Source: Diabrotica undecimpunctata
Taxonomy: Eukaryota; Arthropoda; Insecta; Coleoptera; Chrysomelidae
Length of the DNA: 64,000 bases
NCBI RefSeq assembly: GCF_040954645.1
Contig: NC_092809.1
Span: 71,650,141-71,714,140 of the forward strand
Direction of reading: 5' to 3'
Positions 47,940 to 58,650 of this stretch are shown in pieces. Every line of letters starts with the position of its first letter. Positions within the stretch are counted from its first letter, which is position 1. The position numbers were made by a program, and so were the translations under genes. The notes beneath the pieces are model-generated. The model was not told the origin of the DNA. It did no database searches and saw only the letters and a list, made by a program, of their open reading frames with translations.

Positions 47940-48495
47940 CTTCAAAGTAGACCTTAACATAACAGGCATACTGGACTTTAACCTAAGCGATCTAGAATAC
48001 GACAATGAATTCAGCCTCTTAGAGTAAAAGTTTCAAGATGTGGCTGACGTATTGGTAATACTTTCACTTAAGTCAATCAAATACGTTTGAAAATCAATAC
48101 GAATAAAACCAAAATCTGAATATTTAAGTCTAATGTCAAGTATGTTCTACTTTACGGATGCGAAACCAGGAAAGTAACAAAAACCTTAGAGACAAACTGC
48201 AGGTTTTCTTAACAAATACCTACGAAAAATTGTTCGCACTTTTTAGCCTAGAAATAAAGTTTAAAAATTGGGTTTGGATCGGCCACACACTTTGCTAAAA
48301 TTACTCGTATACAGCGAACACTGTCCTCAAGTGGAATCCTCAAAGAAAAAGAAAAAGATATCCGCACAGCACAAACTTAGATAAAATCGATTATAGCCGA
48401 GACGAAAGAGAAGGAAAGACTGGAAAAAAGGCAAAGACCTTAGAGCAAAATTAGACTTAATGGCGCGTTTTCGCTGAAGCTCTATGCTCCACTTA
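47940..48495 (+). pseudogene. LINE polyprotein C-terminal fragment
   Basis: Decayed end of a LINE frame: the thumb with INTNKTKI-like text near 48095-48115, then VKYVLLYGCETRKVTKTL across a frame change near 48130-48190, LNKYLRKIVRTF, WIGHTL near 48275-48290, and an ending near 48480 matching the usual alanine-leucine-cysteine C-terminal box. Multiple frame changes are present. It is related in layout to other no-RNase-H LINEs here, but from a different family. Confidence 0.65.
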
Positions 48496-48499
48496 GTAG

Positions 48500-48884
48500 T
48501 TAACTACCAAAAGTGCTTTGCTACCAGAGGTGCTACCAGAAGTTTTAACTTCTGGAAACAATTGTAGAGAAACGGCGGAGCTAGAAATGAAAAGAAATGC
48601 AATTGTCTACTTTAATTACGTCATTTCTCTTTTCTCTACGTAAAAAGTGCAGACGATGGTGGTTTTAAGTAAAAAATAGATAAGGTTAGTCCTATCATTG
48701 TCCAATAGCTTCCAGTATGCTTGGATTTGCGGTTCACCTAATTCGCTATCGAAGAGAAGTCTTATGTTTTCTCTAATACGTGTCTCTCTGCTTTCTCCTT
48801 CCAAAACTGTTACGAAAAACAGCACTCGTTTAGATTCTCTCCACAAATCAAATCTCCGACTCGTTTCAAAATAACAATGGTCTA
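48500..48884. other. No recognisable gene
   Basis: A 76-codon frame on the minus strand (48846-48616) has no homology that I know and no supporting context. Confidence 0.45.
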
Positions 48885-49071
48885 ATCATGTAATCGACAA
48901 AGACCATATTATGGATTTTGATAACATTAAAATTGTATGTAATGAAAGTAATAAATTTAAAAGGACTTTGTTGGAAATGGTTTGCATTAGCAGAAGTGAT
49001 AATAATTTAAACAAAAGATCAGAAATTCAAAATCTAAGCAAAATTTATAATTATATTATTGCTCTATAATT
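48885..49071 (+). pseudogene. Penelope GIY-YIG C-terminal scrap
   Basis: The plus strand reads HVIDKDHIMDFDNIKIVCNE, then NKFKRTLLEMVCISRSDNNL and RSEIQNLSKIYNYIIAL-stop. This is the last 60 codons of a Penelope nuclease domain (the His-Asp strand and catalytic Glu in LLEM). It is open but severely truncated. Confidence 0.8.
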
Positions 49072-49477
49072 TATTTATTAAAATATTACATTTTACTCGT
49101 AATTTAATATTCCATATACTTGTTACATTGTTTTAGACATCTATCAATAATGAATAAATCTTCTTTTTTTATTAATAAATAAAAAAGAATTTTTTTAACA
49201 AAATTTTATTTTTTGATAATATAATTGTCAGAAATGAAAATTGTAAGTTGGCATTCATGACATTGAGGCTTATTTGTAATTGGTCGCTATTCTAACTTAT
49301 TTATAAATTCAATTATTTTTGTTAAAAAAGTTTTCAGGATTACTAAATTTAGAGAACCATTCATTAGATATTTTTTAAGATGGTTTTTAAGATGTTTAGC
49401 AGTTTAGATTTACTAACAAAACTAATTTTATTTGGTGAGTTAAAATTTATTTTTCTAGTTTCACTTTGTAAGATTTT
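49072..49477. other. Probable Penelope tail, nothing else seen
   Basis: AT-rich sequence after the Penelope scrap. I found no hammerhead-like motif in it. Confidence 0.4.
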
Positions 49478-49594
49478 TTGTATTTTTTTTAGAAGCTCTT
49501 GATAAAGATTGTAAACACAATTGAAAGCTTGACATAAAGAATAGTTTACCAATAGCCCTTTTATTGACTCCAACCCATAAAAAACATATTTTTA

Positions 49595-49643
<49 letters not shown>

Positions 49644-49647
49644 TTAC

Positions 49648-49730
<83 letters not shown>

Positions 49731-49830
49731 TGTTTTTTATGGGTTGGAGTCAATAAAAGGGCTATTGGTAAACTATTGTGTTTACAATCTTTATCAAGAG
49801 CTTCTAAAAAAAATACAAAAAATCTATATA
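49478..49830. repeat. Inverted repeat around an (AT)n tract
   Basis: Arms of about 100 bp: 49478-49600 and 49725-49830 are reverse complements, for example TAAACACAATTGAAAG-side text against CTATTGTGTTTACAATC, and ACTCCAACCCATAAAAAACA against TGTTTTTTATGGGTTGGAGT. The left arm has about 21 extra bases. The (AT)n loop spans roughly 49602-49724. Open frames here are shadows of the repeat. Confidence 0.9.
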
Positions 49831-50384
49831 TATATATAATTATGCACAGATATCAAAGTGAGGTCCTGACAATACACGCACTTAGTGAGGACCGGTAGAA
49901 AACGTAGACATAATCGATTCAACTCTTCATAGTGACCTTGACAAGTAAATAGCAATTAAAAAATGAGCAATATACACAAAAAAAATTACGTGTATGTGTC
50001 CCGTATTGTTCAAGTATATTACCACCCAAGTGAGGCCATTATATGCAGCTGTTAAAGTGAGACTGTATATATTTTTTAGTTATGCACACAAAGAGAGGAC
50101 AACTTTACGTGTATATTTCCTTACAGCTCATCAAGTGAGGACCCTACAGTGTTGTCGATAAATATGAGATTAGTGGTTTCTACCGCCTTTTTCTGTATAA
50201 CACAGTAAGAATTATTGTTTAGATGTTTCAGTATAACTTGTAGTTATAAGGAGGATTTCGCTTTGTTCTTGCTCGTACTGTTTGTTAATTTTATATTTTA
50301 GTACCTAAGCATCAAATCACGGTAGACTTGTCGGAGACTAGCTCAAAGAAATAGTTTTATATTTTTCAATAATTTACATTAAAG
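49831..50384. other. Cluster of AAGTGAGGTCC-type motifs, no gene
   Basis: Five variants in plus orientation: AAGTGAGGTCC 49856-49866, AGTGAGGACC 49884-49893, AAGTGAGGCC 50028-50037, AAGTGAGAC 50055-50063, AAGTGAGGACC 50133-50143. The same motif recurs at 53505-53764, mostly inverted. Confidence 0.6.
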
Positions 50385-50567
50385 ATGGATAGGAAATCAA
50401 GAATTTTGAAAATGGCATTAGTTGAGAAAAATAATAATCAAAATGGAGGATACAGTGATAGTTCAGGAATGCGAAATTTATATTGCAATATTATGTGTTA
50501 CAATGTGGGCCAAGGAAAACAGTCCACTTCGATATTTGGCAGTATTTATTATATTTTAAGGAAATAA
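50385..50567 (+). CDS. Possible first exon, function unknown
   Basis: A 60-codon frame starting MDRKSRILKMALVEKNNNQN. I do not recognise it. It lies inside the block bounded by the AAGTGAGGTCC clusters and upstream of the zinc-finger-like exon at 52628, so it may be a 5' exon of the same gene. It is highly polar with no domain visible. It could equally be a chance frame. Confidence 0.2.
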   Translation: MDRKSRILKMALVEKNNNQNGGYSDSSGMRNLYCNIMCYNVGQGKQSTSIFGSIYYILRK

Positions 50568-51655
50568 CGAAACCCCACCGTTCCACTTCCCTCTCCTCTT
50601 ATTTTTAAATAGGGAATAGGGGTTGTCTGCATTTGCTTTTGTACACTTTTTCATTGTCGCTTTTAATGCTCTATTAAACCGTTATAAAAAATTTTATATT
50701 CGACCTTTCGTCTTTTTGAACCCATCATCAACTTTATTGTTAGACAACGTTTCGACTTCATAAAACCATCTTCAGTGAAATTAAATGGAAAAATAATACA
50801 CAGGGTGAGTCTGTTTTTTTGAAGTATGATTTTACACTAGACCTCATTTAGTGAAAAAAATTTCATATAAACAAAGGTCGTATAATGCTTTGTTTCTGAG
50901 ATACGGGGTGATAACATATAAATCATTTTTTAGTTGTTCGCAAATATCTCAAAAATAGTATTTACAATTGACTTCTAATTTTACAGTTATTAAAGGGCCA
51001 TTCAAACTTATCGAAAACATAAATAAACTCATAACATTATCAATCAGTGACGTGCACTGAGGTTAATAGTTGCACTATTTTAAATAGAACTCCTAGGCCA
51101 CTGCATATTTGGCAACATTTCTATAAATCTCCATGAAAAGTTCCTGTTGTTTAAATATCGTATCTTTTTAGTTTTTGAGAAAAACAGCAGTTAATCATTC
51201 TTTGCAGTGTTTTTTTTAATGCTAAAATTTATCGTTTTTAATATTGGCTGTTCATAGAAGTTAATAGTAAAAATCATAATATTCTTATTAATGAATAATA
51301 ACATTTTGTACAAAATTTAATATTTTTAATATTATTTTTACTATGAACTTTTACCAACAGCAAATATTAAAAAAGATAAATTTTTACATTTAAAAAAATA
51401 TCTGCAAAGAACGATTAACTGCTGTTTTTCTCAAAAACTAAAAGAGATACGACATTTTTACAACAGGCATTTTTTATGTAAAATTGATTGAGAATTTAAT
51501 AAAATTTACAAATGTTGCCAAATATGCAGTGGCGTAGAAGTTCTATTTAAAATTGTGCAACTAGTAACCCCAATGTACACCACTGATTGATAATAAGATG
51601 AGTTTATTTGTATTTTAGACAAGTTTGGATGCCGCTTTAATAATTGTAAAATTTA

Positions 51656-51847
51656 CTTTGATCAGATAAAAGGCATATATCGAGCACAGTTTAATTAAAT
51701 CTTGCCCAAGTACTTTCGATCCCTAGATCATCTTCAGGGGCATTTCGTCAATTGTGGCCTATCCGGCAAAAACAGGATGTCATAAACATATACTTGGGCA
51801 AGATTTAATTAAACTGTGCTCGATATATGCCTTTTATCTGATCAAAG
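51656..51847. mobile_element. Hairpin insert with 57-bp perfect arms
   Basis: 51656-51712 and 51791-51847 are perfect 57-bp reverse complements (CTTTGATCAGATAAAAGGCA start) around a 78-bp loop. The segment has no counterpart in the opposite arm of the surrounding foldback, so it is an insertion. It includes a complete hammerhead-like motif on the minus strand. Confidence 0.9.
51703..51742 (-). ncRNA. Hammerhead-like ribozyme motif, best copy
   Basis: On the minus strand: helix I TGCCC (51742-51738) with GGGCA (51707-51703), five perfect pairs. Core CTGAAGA (51737-51731) fits CTGANGA exactly. One extra T, helix II GATC-TAGG-GATC, GAA (51717-51715), palindrome AGTACT (51714-51709), T as H17. 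All elements of a type I hammerhead with a self-complementary helix III are present, except for the one-base insertion beside helix II. Confidence 0.72.
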
Positions 51848-52627
51848 TTCATTTATTCGAGCATTCAACCTTATATTTATTAATTGTAAAATTGGTCAAT
51901 TGTAGATACCATTTTTGAGATATATGCAAAAAACTAAAAAAATATTTATACTTTATGACCCTGTATCTCAGAAAAAAAGCATTATACAACCTATGTTTAT
52001 ATAAACTTTTTTTCACTAAATAAGGTCTACTATAAAGTCCTTATAGCCATAAAGTGTTATGGCATCGAAACGTTTTCTATCAATAAAGTTTTATATATCG
52101 TTGAATTTCTAATAAAAAGATAATATCAAATCTGCAGAAAACTGAATTTAGTACTAAGGGAAAAAATGAAGTTGATGATGGTTCCAAAAAGACGAAACGT
52201 CGAATATAAAAATTTTTATAACGGTTTAATAGAGCATTAGAAGCGACAATGAAAAAGTGTTTTGTTCTTAGTCTGTTAATAACTCCAAAAATAAATAAAA
52301 ACCGAATTGCAAAATTTTGGTTTTTTGCGAATTTTTTCAAAACGGCTTAAGATATCCTTGATTTTTTAGTGTCAAATTATTGCGCTTTTGATAACGCAAC
52401 TTTGCCCCAGTTTACCCTTCTCCCTATGTTTTACCGTTTACGAGATCCCCATACTTTGCATCTAATTTGACTCACCCTGTACAATACAATTAACTTTTTG
52501 CATAAATATTTTAAAGTTTCTGAAATGCTTAATGTTTATTATTTATCAAAAACATTTTCTGTTTTTACCATTTTTTTAGGTAATGAGATCAAAAGAAAAA
52601 AGATTATGTAATAAAAAAGACTATTGA

Positions 52628-52910
52628 TTTTTTTGCGATACAGAAGTTCTTAAATTTTCTCGACATATTACCAGACATCATGAAGCCGAGATTGAAGTTC
52701 AAGAAATTTTGTCATGTTCAGTTGGTAATAAAAAAAGAAAAATACTTTTTAATAAACTCAGAAGCAAGGGAAATTTTCTAAAAAGTTGTACCAATGATCG
52801 TGTTGTCCCTGTGCGAAAACCTTTATTGGGAGAACTAGAACCAGCAACAATATCATCCTATTTACCTTGCAAATTTTGTAAAGGTTTCTATAAAAGAAAA
52901 TTTCAGGTGA
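52628..52910 (+). CDS. Zinc-finger-like exon of unknown gene
   Basis: From about 52634 one frame reads CDTEVLKFSRHITRHHEAEI, then NKKRKILFNKLRSKGNFLKS, then RVVPVRKPL and YLPCKFCKGFYKRKF. The Cys and His spacing (C...H...H, then CxxC) suggests zinc-binding motifs. I recall similar uncharacterised invertebrate proteins with a GNF...PVR...LPC..C.GFY series, but cannot name them. A splice donor-like CAG-GTGACA follows the last CxxC block near 52905, before a matching His pair would be expected, so the domain may finish in a lost exon. A TGA near 52625 limits the 5' side. Confidence 0.45.
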
Positions 52911-52989
52911 CAACCATAACTTTGATTTTCTAAATAGGAAAGTACATCATGTGACACCTTATTTAAAAGCTTTTGAAATACTGATTACA

Positions 52990-53450
52990 AGAATGTATAT
53001 TATTTTAAGCCTTTCTGAGAACACAGGCGCAAAATTTCGCTCGAAATGTTTTTAAATGCGTTCATTTTTTTCGAATCCTGAGGAAACTATTAAATATTTT
53101 TGAAAAATTTAAACGCAGAATGAAATATTACTGTATTATCTATGATCGAAAGTCCCTGAGAACTTCTATAATATTTATTTTAATAAGTCACAGAGGTGAA
53201 AAAAATTTTAGTCTGATTTTTTATTTTAAATATATCATTCAAAAGAAACTTTTTGTTTATTATAAGGGACTTTCTGCCCTCGGCAATACTGTAGTCTTTT
53301 ATTCTGAGTTTAAATTTTTTTAAAATATCTACTTATTAGTTTTCTCACGAATCGAAAAAAATAAATGCGGTTAAAAATAATTCGACCGAAATTTTGCGCC
53401 TACGCTCTCAAAAAGGATTAAAGTATTATACATTTTTGTACTATTTGAAT
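52990..53450. mobile_element. MITE-like inverted repeat element
   Basis: About 460 bp with arms of 160-180 bp. The left arm includes GGCGCAAAATTTCGCTCGAA (near 53018) and the right arm, read inward, GGCGCAAAATTTCGGTCGAA. ATTTTTTTCGA, TTTAAAC and GAAAGTCCCT also match between arms. No coding sequence. Confidence 0.85.
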
Positions 53451-53479
53451 TTATTCGACGGTCCACTGTTTTAAAATAG

Positions 53480-53813
53480 GTTGAACAGATGTTGCCAGCT
53501 GTATGGTCCTCACTATGTGTATCGTATGTTATTCAACAGGGCATAGAATATACATGGTTAGAAAATATACGCCAAAGTCAGCGCCTCTATGCGGAAAATC
53601 TCTGAACTAAAAATTGATGTGGACCATACAAAATGAGGTCCCACTTTTTTTTGTAAAAAAACAGTTTTTGCCATCAGTACATGTCTACGAAAACGAAAAA
53701 GTCTTACATTGATTGACCAAGTGAGGTCCATATACTGGACCTCACTTTGTACAGGACCTCACTTCAACCGCAGTTTCTTTTGATATGTGGCTCACTTCAT
53801 ACGCTGGGAGAAA

Positions 53814-53815
<2 letters not shown>
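53480..53815. other. Second cluster of AAGTGAGGTCC-type motifs
   Basis: GGTCCTCACT 53505-53514, ATGAGGTCCCACTT near 53632, AAGTGAGGTCC 53719-53729, GGACCTCACTT 53737-53747 and again 53754-53764. Together with the cluster at 49856-50143 they bracket about 3.9 kb. Confidence 0.6.

Positions 53816-53818
<3 letters not shown>

Positions 53819-53854
<36 letters not shown>
53819..53854. repeat. (AT)n microsatellite
   Basis: Short AT dinucleotide tract after a run of A. Confidence 0.95.
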
Positions 53855-53855
<1 letters not shown>

Positions 53856-53859
53856 GTAT

Positions 53860-54550
53860 GTTGTAAATGATCCCTTTAATTATTTGAAAACATTTTGTTA
53901 AATTAACTCTTCTGCTTGGATCTTTTTTTTTTTGTTTAAAAAGATCCTTCATCTGAAATAGTGTCTTCGAGAACCATGCGATATTTTTGCAGTAAGGAGA
54001 TCTTCATGGTCGGTCATAAACGGTAGTTATATGAGGTAGAATGATCCAAGTGAAAGCAAAGGAAAACTCTGAGTATTAGAGGACATTTAGTTTTTATAAT
54101 CTTCTGCCAGCCTTCCAGGCTCTACAGTATGGAAATAACTATCCATTAGGTAGCGACCTCCATTCTCTACAACTCGTAGAACAAGAATAGACCAGAAGCT
54201 AACAAAACAAAAAAATGGAACTTAAGTCATGGAATTGGATCTAATTAGCGACATTCGGAAGAAGTACACGGAACGGAAAAGTTCAGCAAGTGTAGAGAGA
54301 AAAAGGTTTAAGGATCTTTTGAGGCTATGACAAAACACAGGCTTGACAGCAGGCGTTAAGCACTATACGAAAGCGTTAACATATTATGTGCATGATATAC
54401 ACAAGATATATTTTATTTTGTTATGTAAAAGAGTCCCCTTGATCCATTACCTGCCATCTGAAATCTCCAATCTACCGTTCTGCAGTTTTGCATCGCCCAG
54501 CTTATGCATATTCCATTTCTTTCTATTTATTTTATTTTCTTTGCTGAAAT
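53860..54550. other. No recognisable gene
   Basis: Near 54230-54370 the plus strand reads MELDLISDIRKKYTERKSSA followed by VERKRFKDLLRL, with stops. It is charged and helical and could be a gene scrap, but I cannot identify it. Confidence 0.35.
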
Positions 54551-54554
54551 TTTA

Positions 54555-55000
54555 GCCTTTAATGTGGAGATTACTAGGCAATGTGCTTGGTCTATGTTTG
54601 CGTGTCTGTAACTTCTGCAGGTTATTACGTCTGTTACGTGTATTGAATCGATAAAGATGTAATCAAGTTGTCTCATTGTTGCGTCATAAGGAATGGTCCA
54701 GGTTGCTTTGTGTATATTCTTGTATTCACAATTGGTGCTAGCGACTGCTCATATTAGTGGTGATGCTAATTTTATCAATCGGTTTCCATTATAGCTACTG
54801 ATATTGTGTAGGATATGCCTTTATATAGTGAGAATAAAAACTCACTCTCATTCTATTCTTGCACTTATCTACCCCAACACAATCTTACTGTCATTTGTGG
54901 GACATCTTTTGTAGGATTGCTCTAGGTATTCAAAGAACTACTCTTTTGTTTCTTCTGGTTTGTCATGTTAGGGCATGTGCATTGATCAAGCTGTAAAAGA
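54555..55000 (-). pseudogene. LINE endonuclease fragment
   Basis: On the minus strand, after an opening similar to the INAHAPT strand near 54975, the better block reads NGNRLIKLASPLIWAVASTN, then YKNIHKATWTIPYDATMRQL, then DYIFIDSIHVTDVITCRSYR and HANIDQAHCLVIST. This is the last half of an apurinic-type endonuclease: HK-x-TW, the QxDyi strand and the final H of SDHxLV, here QAHCLV with the Asp lost. Several frame changes make it a pseudogene. RT is not found beyond it. Confidence 0.78.
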
Positions 55001-55009
55001 GATAAATGT

Positions 55010-56289
55010 ATAAATCACAGACTCAAATATGCATAAAACAATGAACATACATTAGCAAGATGCCGAACAATACCGTGATCTCCACCTGATTGAGCTGGCA
55101 AGTTTCCTTGTGGCAGTGTCATTAACCAAATAAATAACCAACAAGATTTTAAAATATAAGTTTTTAAAGCAACAAAAGCAATCAAGATCAAATATTTTAG
55201 AGATACTAATACACCAATGACAAAAGTCTATTAAAAGGAAACAAAGTTTAATGGAAAATATAAATAAATAAAGTAGAAAATATGTTTAATAGAAAAACAT
55301 TACCGTCTTGTTGTTTAAGTCCTGATAAGTAAAATTAAATGGTTAAAACATAACGTAATAAGCGTAACGTAAACCGAGTACATAATCCGTCTAAAACTTC
55401 AAAATCCGTATATTGGTTATACGTCTACTCAAAGTTCCTCAGTTGGCGGCCATAATTGGGTCTATATCGTTGGGAAGATGTTGCTAGTTTATTCTCATCC
55501 AACTTTATTTTCCGACAGTTTTATGAATTTATGGTGACAAAACTTAATTAACTTGTACTCTGCGTATACTGCGTTCATGTATCGATCTCGAAACTCTTTG
55601 AAGAGGTTGAGCTGTTAGGGAAGGAGGATATTTGGGGTCTTGTTGGTAAGGTCGAAGTTATATTTTAGAAATATAACTTTCTTAAAAGGCATCAGGAGCC
55701 CTCTAAACTTAAATTATTTTTTTCTATTTTATGTTACTCACCCTAAAATAAATTAAAATCAGTTTAGTTATTTTTCTGAACATAGGGAAAAAATCAAACA
55801 AAAATATTTAACAAAACGTATTTTATAGAACGGCAAATAAGTAGCGTAAAATACACGGAATAATGAAAATCAAAATTGTCTATACTAAAATTCAGTAACC
55901 TATGCAGGAGATTTAAACATTAGCAGGTATGGGCCTCTAACAGGGTCACAGTTAGGATTATCTTTTCGTTTTGCCAGAAGTATTATCTTGTAAAATACGA
56001 AATTTATATTTATATTTTAATTTCGCAAAAATGCGAGACAAAGAACCTGTTTATTTTTAGTTGTTATCCTACAATAGGAACCATTTATACAGGGGAAAAA
56101 CAAGAACATATTTTTTTATCTCAAAAACGGCCAACAAATTTTATATACAGGGTGTTTTAAAAAGTATAAGTTTTATTTATAATTTTTGTTGTAGTTGTCT
56201 GTACGATTACAAAAAGTGTAAATATTGCAAAACGGTTAGTTTTTTGGAATTAAAATACAAAATGATTCATAATTAGTTTGAGTTTGGTG
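55010..56289. other. No recognisable gene
   Basis: A TA-flanked end-like sequence, ACAGGGTGTTTTAAAAAGT, starts near 56149 and could be one terminal repeat of the transposase remnant that follows. No partner was found. The rest is unrecognised. Confidence 0.45.
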
Positions 56290-57760
56290 TAAATATATGG
56301 TAGAGATCGAGATATCGGCTACTTTTAAACATTATTGTGATGAACTGGATAATAAGGTCAGTATTACCAATGGTTATAACAGGAGGTTCAACATGTGTTT
56401 CAATTATATTGTCCAGCCGCCACATTTCCTTTCCTACTTTTTCTTGGACATGTAAAATTCAGTTTTTTCATATTTCTGGTATAGTGATGAAACTAAATTA
56501 TAAATAATTTATGACTAAAAATTTGAAGGTGGTATTTTTTCCGACACTATCCTTTTTAAAATTTGCCCAGATGAGCTCTATGGGGTTTAGCTCACATGGA
56601 TACGGAGGAAGTCTTAATACCAGTTTAATCTGGGTTTTTGCCTTTTTATCAATTACGTACTTCTCATAAAAATTTTAATGTTTTTTTAAGATTGAAAGAA
56701 TTTGTACTTTAAGTATTATGTTCATTAAACTTTATATTTTTGGAACGGGGAAAATTCTGAATATTGCTGTTTTTAGATGCACTTGTTGATATTTCCCTTA
56801 TTTTACAAGAATAGTATGGCGCGTTTTCAAGAACAATGATAGATTTGTCTTCTAATATTGGTAAGACATTAGAAATTTTCAGCAATTTTGAAAAGATTGA
56901 TCTGTCTCTGGATCTGACCATCTCTCCATGGTAATCACCAGACTTATTTGACTCAAATGCACAGTGGACATTTGAAAAAAAAACCAATATTGCTGTTAAT
57001 GTGACAAAAATAATAAGTCTACCTAAAAATTTTAAGTATTTGTAAGTTTTGACATTAGAAATATGTAAAATGTAATAAATTACTTAAAGGATTTTTAAGT
57101 CTCTTTGTTAATTTATACAAAAAAGCTTGTTTAGACGATTTAACTGGTCTACTCATATTTTAGATTTTGTATGCCCAGCGTTTAACCATCTCTCATTCAG
57201 ATAAGTCCTTATCTGTTGAAGATATTCTCGACGCCACACCACAATGCCGTCTCTGTCTAATAAAAGGCCATTTCTTCCACTGCGTTGATAATGAAAACTG
57301 CTTGAAGTTTTTGTAATATTATAAAATGTGGTTTTTGTAAAATTTGGCAAATCAGGGTCATCATTCACCTCCTTTAAAACCATACCCACGGCGGGTATTT
57401 CGTTTCCCATAAAAAAATTATGAATCTGTCTTCTAATTGCATTTTTGTCCAATTAATCTATTTGATCAAACTTTTTTTCCGACTCGACATACTTTTGGTC
57501 CAGCGAACTGATGATTAGTTTTATATTCCTTAATCACCGTAAATACACTTCAGTCACAAAGTTCCACTTTACTCGCCACTCGTTCTATAATATCTTTAAC
57601 CACGAACTTGGGATTTTTTATTGTTTCATATTTAAATACATTTAACATTATTTCTTACACTACAGTGTTAAGAGGACTTCTTGTAGTTCGTTTTCGAGAA
57701 GGACTTAATTTATTTTATTTATTTTAAACTAATTCATCAGCTGAATACGTGGACGGCATT
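56290..57760 (-). pseudogene. DDE_3-type transposase-like pseudogene
   Basis: Minus-strand gene remnant. The N-terminus near 57757 reads MPSTYSADELV. Next come VVKDIIERVASKVELCDSVF and, from 57452, DKNAIRRQIHNFFMGNEIPA, with FTKTTFYNITKTSSSFHYQR and the first catalytic region collapsed near 57160 (RTYLNERWLNAGHTK). From 56987: SNVHCAFESNKSGDYHGEM, then IIVLENAPYYSCKIREI (relatives have VxDNAPYHS; the Asp is now Glu and the His now Tyr). Then comes LRLPPYPCELNPIELIWANF near 56560-56620, the third catalytic block with Glu, and the tail HVQEKVGKEMWRLDNIIETH near 56400-56460. Order and motifs match an IS630-type DDE family common in insects. Several stops are present and two catalytic residues are altered. 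Confidence 0.8.
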
Positions 57761-57769
57761 TTTGTTTTC

Positions 57770-58415
57770 AAAAACATTAATCACGTATACAGTTTAAAGT
57801 CGTTATACAGATAAAAATAAATACTTCAGTAGTTTAATACCGCACAAAGAATAATTATTACTATTTCAGTATTAGCATAATCATAAATTATTGTCCTTTA
57901 AATATCAAAACGACAAAAATTTTACTAACAAATCGATTCAAAATACAACACTTCAATACCAAAATAGTAAATCTAGTCCGAGCCTGTATTATTTGCCGAC
58001 GACGACGACTAGCAATTTTTCCAGAAAGGCAGAGATGGTTACTTCATTTAGTTTTTGAATATTTATGGACAATCGTTAGTTGCATAATATTTTAAATTAT
58101 TCAATAATTTAATTATTGTGATTATTTTTCCATTAACTATGTATTTACTAATCACAATAATTTATATACTATGCAATAAAAACTAATAATCAAGAAAAGA
58201 GAAAAATTAATAAAATAACCTTAATAATATACTGTTACTATCGGAACGAATAGATAAATTTTAAATATCTTTACCAATTAAAATACAATATTTTATCGTT
58301 GTTTACACTGCCTTAATCGCTTAATTTAGTTTAAGTGAAAAATGTAGCAAAATTGAAAAACTTAGTAGGAAGTATAATTTTTAAGTTGCTAAAAATCTAG
58401 AAATAATATATATGG
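57770..58415. other. No recognisable gene
   Basis: AT-rich; nothing recognised. Confidence 0.5.
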
Positions 58416-58424
58416 ATACTTTTC

Positions 58425-58650
58425 CATGAAAAATGTCAGCTTCTGGTTTCAATGGTATCCTTGTTAAGATTCTTAATTTAAGATCTCAATTTGTTGATAT
58501 TTTGGTACCATTGTTCAACAACGTTTACGACTGCGGCATATTTTCCCAGCAATGAACTCATTCTATATTCATCATCCCCCTTAAAAAGCCGATTCAAAAT
58601 GTGCGAGCAATATAGACTAATATCCTTGATAAGCATGGTCGCCAATTCGA
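58425..58650 (+). pseudogene. LINE RT N-terminal fragment
   Basis: The plus strand reads KMSASGFNGILVKILNLRSQ, then VDILVPLFNNVYDCGIFSQQ, then HSIFIIPLKKPIQNVRAI and, in the next frame, CEQYRLISLISMVANSTCTS. These match the first RT strands of LINEs (KAxGPDGIPxEILK, LxxLFNxIYxxGxxPxxW, YRPISLxS). The palm and the rest are missing. One frameshift lies between the last two blocks. Confidence 0.8.

Larger units (their letters stand above)
50643..52480. repeat. Nested foldback structure
   Basis: A long inverted repeat. Inner arms run from about 50830-51250 and 51350-52035, with a centre near 51290. Outer arms 50643-50733 and 52169-52260 match at roughly 90 percent by eye. Short ends ACAGGGTGAGTC (50800-50811) and GACTCACCCTGT (52469-52480) look like terminal repeats of the inner element. 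An unrelated 192-bp hairpin (51656-51847) is inserted in the right arm. Some arm segments contain decayed hammerhead-like boxes (minus strand near 50750-50775 and plus near 52169-52205). Confidence 0.85.

Noticed and set aside
48616..48846. 76-codon minus-strand frame
   Set aside because: No recognisable motif, no neighbours that fit, and length within chance expectation.
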